Part shown: positions 62,042-64,000 of the stretch, in pieces
Numbering within the stretch: position 1 is the first letter of the stretch
Layout of the letters: every line of letters begins with the position of its first letter
From: Stigmatella ashevillena
GTDB lineage: Bacteria > Myxococcota > Myxococcia > Myxococcales > Myxococcaceae
Direction of reading: 5' to 3'
Length of the DNA: 64,000 bases
NCBI RefSeq assembly: GCF_028368975.1
Contig: NZ_JAQNDM010000002.1
Coordinates: 5,760,425 to 5,824,424, forward strand
Program-made: the position numbers and the translations under genes
Notes under the pieces: model-generated
Told to the model about the DNA's origin: nothing
Databases searched by the model: none
Seen by the model: the letters and a program-made list of their open reading frames with translations, nothing else

Positions 62042-63709
62042 TCAGCGCAGGGGAATCTCGTTCAGCGACAGCTTCAAGACGACGGGTTTGCCCGCCTTGA
62101 TGGGAACCGAGAGCCGGCGCTTCTGCCCATCCGGTCCCAGGACGAGCAGGTAGTGCGTGCCCGTGCGCATCGCTTTGTTGAATATCGGCGTCCGGCCCAG
62201 CAGCTCGTTGTCCAGGAAGACGCTCGCCTCCGGGGTAATGACCAGCGTTAGCAGGCCCGTCTGGACCGGCGCCCCGCGCTTCGAGGGTTTACCGGTTTCC
62301 TTCTTCCCGGGGGTCTCCTCCTTCTTCCCGGTCTGCTCCACGGGCTCGGCCACCGCCGCGCTCCCCGCATCGGCCGCTTGCACCGGCGGCGGAATGGGCT
62401 GGCCGGACTCGGGGAACTGTCTGAGCCGGGGATCGACAAAGGCGGGCACTTTGGGCTCGGGCTCCACCTGCTCATCCAGCGCTGGCACGAGCTTCCAGAT
62501 CAGAAAGCCACCCCCGACCACGAGGGCCAGCAGGATGATGGCCCACGGACCCCGCGTCGCATCCCGGGTGACGGAATCGTCCTCGGGCAGCGCCGTCGCC
62601 CGCGCGCTCAGGGAAGCGGCTTCCGCCGCCAGCTCCTCGTCCTCCGCCCGGGGCAGGGGGGTGGAAGGCTCCCACGACTCGGGCTCGCCGACGTCCGGGG
62701 AGACGATCACCGCAGGCTCGGGCCCGGACGGGGCGGGCGCCTTGCCCACATCCGCGCTGTCCAGCAGCGCCCGCGTCGAGGCCATCTTGCTCTGGAACAG
62801 CGAGCGCATGAGCGCCGCGCGCCGATCCGTGTCGAACATCATCCGGCCAGCCGCATCCTCCAGCGCCCGCGCCATGTCCCGGCCACTCTGCCAACGGTCT
62901 CCCGCGTTGCGCTCCAGGGCCTTGAGGATGACGGCGGACACCTCCTCGGACACCTGGCCCGCCCGCTGGCGGGGCGAGGGAATGGGCGCCTCGAGGATGT
63001 TCACCATCTCGTCGCGCTCCGTCTTTCCCTCGAACAGGCGCTGGCCGGTGACGAGTTCCCAGAGCACCACCCCCAGCGAGAAGAGATCGCTGCGCCCGTC
63101 GATCGGATCTCCGCGCACCTGCTCGGGCGACATGTACCCCGCCGTGCCCTTCACCGTGCCCACGTGCGTGCGCTCCAGACTGCCACGCGCCTTGGCGATG
63201 CCGAAGTCCAGCAGCTTCACCACCCCGTCGTACGTCACCATGATGTTCTTCTGGGCGACGTCCCGGTGGATGACGGGGCTGGGCCGGCCCGAGGGCCCGG
63301 CGAACGTGTGCGCGTAGTGCAGCGCCATGCACACGTCCCGGCCCACCGCCAGGCTCATCCCCAGCGGCAGGGGCTGGCGGCGGCGGCGGCACGCGTCGGT
63401 GAGCTGGTCCAGGTTCTGCCCGGCGACGAACTCCATGGCGAGGAACAGCCCATCGTCCTCCTGCCCCAGCTCGTACACCTGGGCGATGTTCGGGTGGTTG
63501 AAGGCCGCGGTGATGCGCGCCTCGTCCAGGAACATGCGCTCGAACTGCTCATTGCTGCGCACATCCGGGAGGATGCGCTTGATGGCCACGTACTTGCGGA
63601 AACCCCCGGGTCCCGAGGTGAAGCCCAGGAACAGCTCCGCCATGCCGCCCACCGAGAGCTGGGTGATGACCTCGTACTTTCCAATCAACTCGCCTCGGTA
63701 GAGGTCCAT
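62042..63709 (-). CDS. transmembrane Ser/Thr protein kinase with C-terminal PEGA domain
   Basis: 555 residues. Kinase domain 10-285: GGMAELFLG glycine loop, VAIKRILP Lys, catalytic loop VIHRDVAQKN, LLDFGIAK and GYMSPEQVRG. An acidic/Pro linker is followed by one membrane helix (WAIILLALVVGGGFLIWKLV, about 385-405), a Pro/Lys-rich spacer, and a C-terminal PEGA-like beta domain (LTLVITPEASVFLDNELLGR, about 480-555) outside the membrane. This is the standard myxobacterial kinase layout. ATG 63709 has GAGGAAG 9 nt upstream; the longer upstream frame crosses the DnaA-box-like cluster and is not credible. Confidence 0.93.
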   Translation of the reverse strand: MDLYRGELIGKYEVITQLSVGGMAELFLGFTSGPGGFRKYVAIKRILPDVRSNEQFERMFLDEARITAAFNHPNIAQVYELGQEDDGLFLAMEFVAGQNLDQLTDACRRRRQPLPLGMSLAVGRDVCMALHYAHTFAGPSGRPSPVIHRDVAQKNIMVTYDGVVKLLDFGIAKARGSLERTHVGTVKGTAGYMSPEQVRGDPIDGRSDLFSLGVVLWELVTGQRLFEGKTERDEMVNILEAPIPSPRQRAGQVSEEVSAVILKALERNAGDRWQSGRDMARALEDAAGRMMFDTDRRAALMRSLFQSKMASTRALLDSADVGKAPAPSGPEPAVIVSPDVGEPESWEPSTPLPRAEDEELAAEAASLSARATALPEDDSVTRDATRGPWAIILLALVVGGGFLIWKLVPALDEQVEPEPKVPAFVDPRLRQFPESGQPIPPPVQAADAGSAAVAEPVEQTGKKEETPGKKETGKPSKRGAPVQTGLLTLVITPEASVFLDNELLGRTPIFNKAMRTGTHYLLVLGPDGQKRRLSVPIKAGKPVVLKLSLNEIPLR

Positions 63710-63762
63710 GGACGGCTTCCTCAAGGCCCGGTTCTCCGGTGACGCCCTGGCGGCAGAATACC

Positions 63763-63914
63763 TGTGGATGGCCTGTGGAGGAGGCACGGATGCCTGTGGA
63801 AAACTCGGGCGCTGGAGGGGGGGCTGTGGATGACAGGGGAAAACCGCCAACTTGCCCACATGTAGCACTCCCGAGATTCTTCAATCTCTTCGGGGGCTTA
63901 CAGACTTTTCCCCA
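63763..63914. other. cluster of DnaA-box-like sequences (candidate oriC flank)
   Basis: Within 75 bp upstream of the PEGA kinase there are TGTGGATGG (63763), TGTGGAGGA (63774), TGTGGAAAA (63795) and TGTGGATGA (63825), each close to the DnaA box complement TGTGGATAA. TTGCCCACA (63852) and TTTTCCCCA (63906) follow on the other strand. The sequence then turns AT-richer from 63945 (TATTTAGATCC, then TTCTATTACC) toward the right edge. This is how many oriC/dnaA regions look, but dnaA itself is not in the window. Confidence 0.4.
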
Positions 63915-64000
63915 AGTCCGGGAGACCTACTGCCACTGCTATTTAGATCCTCTCTTCTATTACCTTCTAGAGGAGGCAGCAGGCAGCGGGGAAACTCTGG

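Noticed and set aside
1-64000. CRISPR arrays, rRNA and tRNA genes
   Set aside because: No spaced direct-repeat array, rRNA-like sequence or tRNA cloverleaf was noticed on reading both strands; a dedicated scan was not possible.

Overview
The window is high-GC DNA from a myxobacterium, most likely of the Cystobacterineae (Stigmatella/Archangium/Cystobacter type). This is inferred from the density of eukaryote-like Ser/Thr kinases, including a HstK-type kinase/AAA fusion and a PEGA-tailed kinase, from large lipoproteins, and from polymorphic-toxin debris. No rRNA, tRNA or CRISPR array was seen. Almost all coding strands face very long antisense open frames, which are GC3 artefacts and are left out.

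Layout. 1-15.5 kb is housekeeping-like and signalling DNA: a HstK-type multidomain kinase running off the left edge with an apparently degenerate kinase domain; a kinase/receiver/class III cyclase fusion; a DUF4190 membrane protein; an M16 protease pair with one active and one inactive partner; an alpha/beta hydrolase behind a large patatin-like protein; and an MFS exporter.

15.6-31.4 kb is an accessory island, lower in GC by eye. It holds an IS4-family element with 16-bp terminal repeats and a 9-bp target duplication, which has landed in the fifth codon of a small secreted-protein gene and supplies a replacement in-frame ATG. It also holds three close paralogues of a transmembrane Ser/Thr kinase with a Cys-rich C-terminus. 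The first has lost its membrane segment through a 53-bp deletion, and the third is followed by a DUF3396 (type VI immunity family) gene. Between the paralogues lie a DUF2505 protein, a receiver-first histidine kinase, decayed toxin- and immunity-like fragments, a 1202-residue lipoprotein with four LamG-like domains, and a HicAB toxin-antitoxin pair enclosed by two copies of the last 245 bp of the lipoprotein locus.

31.4-41 kb encodes two phosphoesterase-superfamily proteins (one lacking its N-terminal metal-binding segment), a DUF1428 protein, and a three-gene operon: animal-type haem peroxidase, an unrecognised 782-residue protein, and a LodB/halogenase-like flavoprotein. 41-46.8 kb is a polymorphic-toxin locus: a probable lipoprotein, a 1298-residue protein with annexin-like repeats and a C-terminal PD-(D/E)XK-like domain, and a candidate immunity protein.

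47-64 kb returns to core-like DNA: CapA-type phosphoesterase, LysR regulator with a palindromic operator next to an S9 peptidase, a secreted protein, a split transketolase divergent from SoxR across a perfect dyad, a DUF6119/TIGR04141 protein, an MBL-fold lipoprotein, a coiled-coil membrane protein, TrmN6-like methyltransferase coupled to glutathione synthetase, and a PEGA-tailed kinase. A cluster of DnaA-box-like sequences lies at the right edge.
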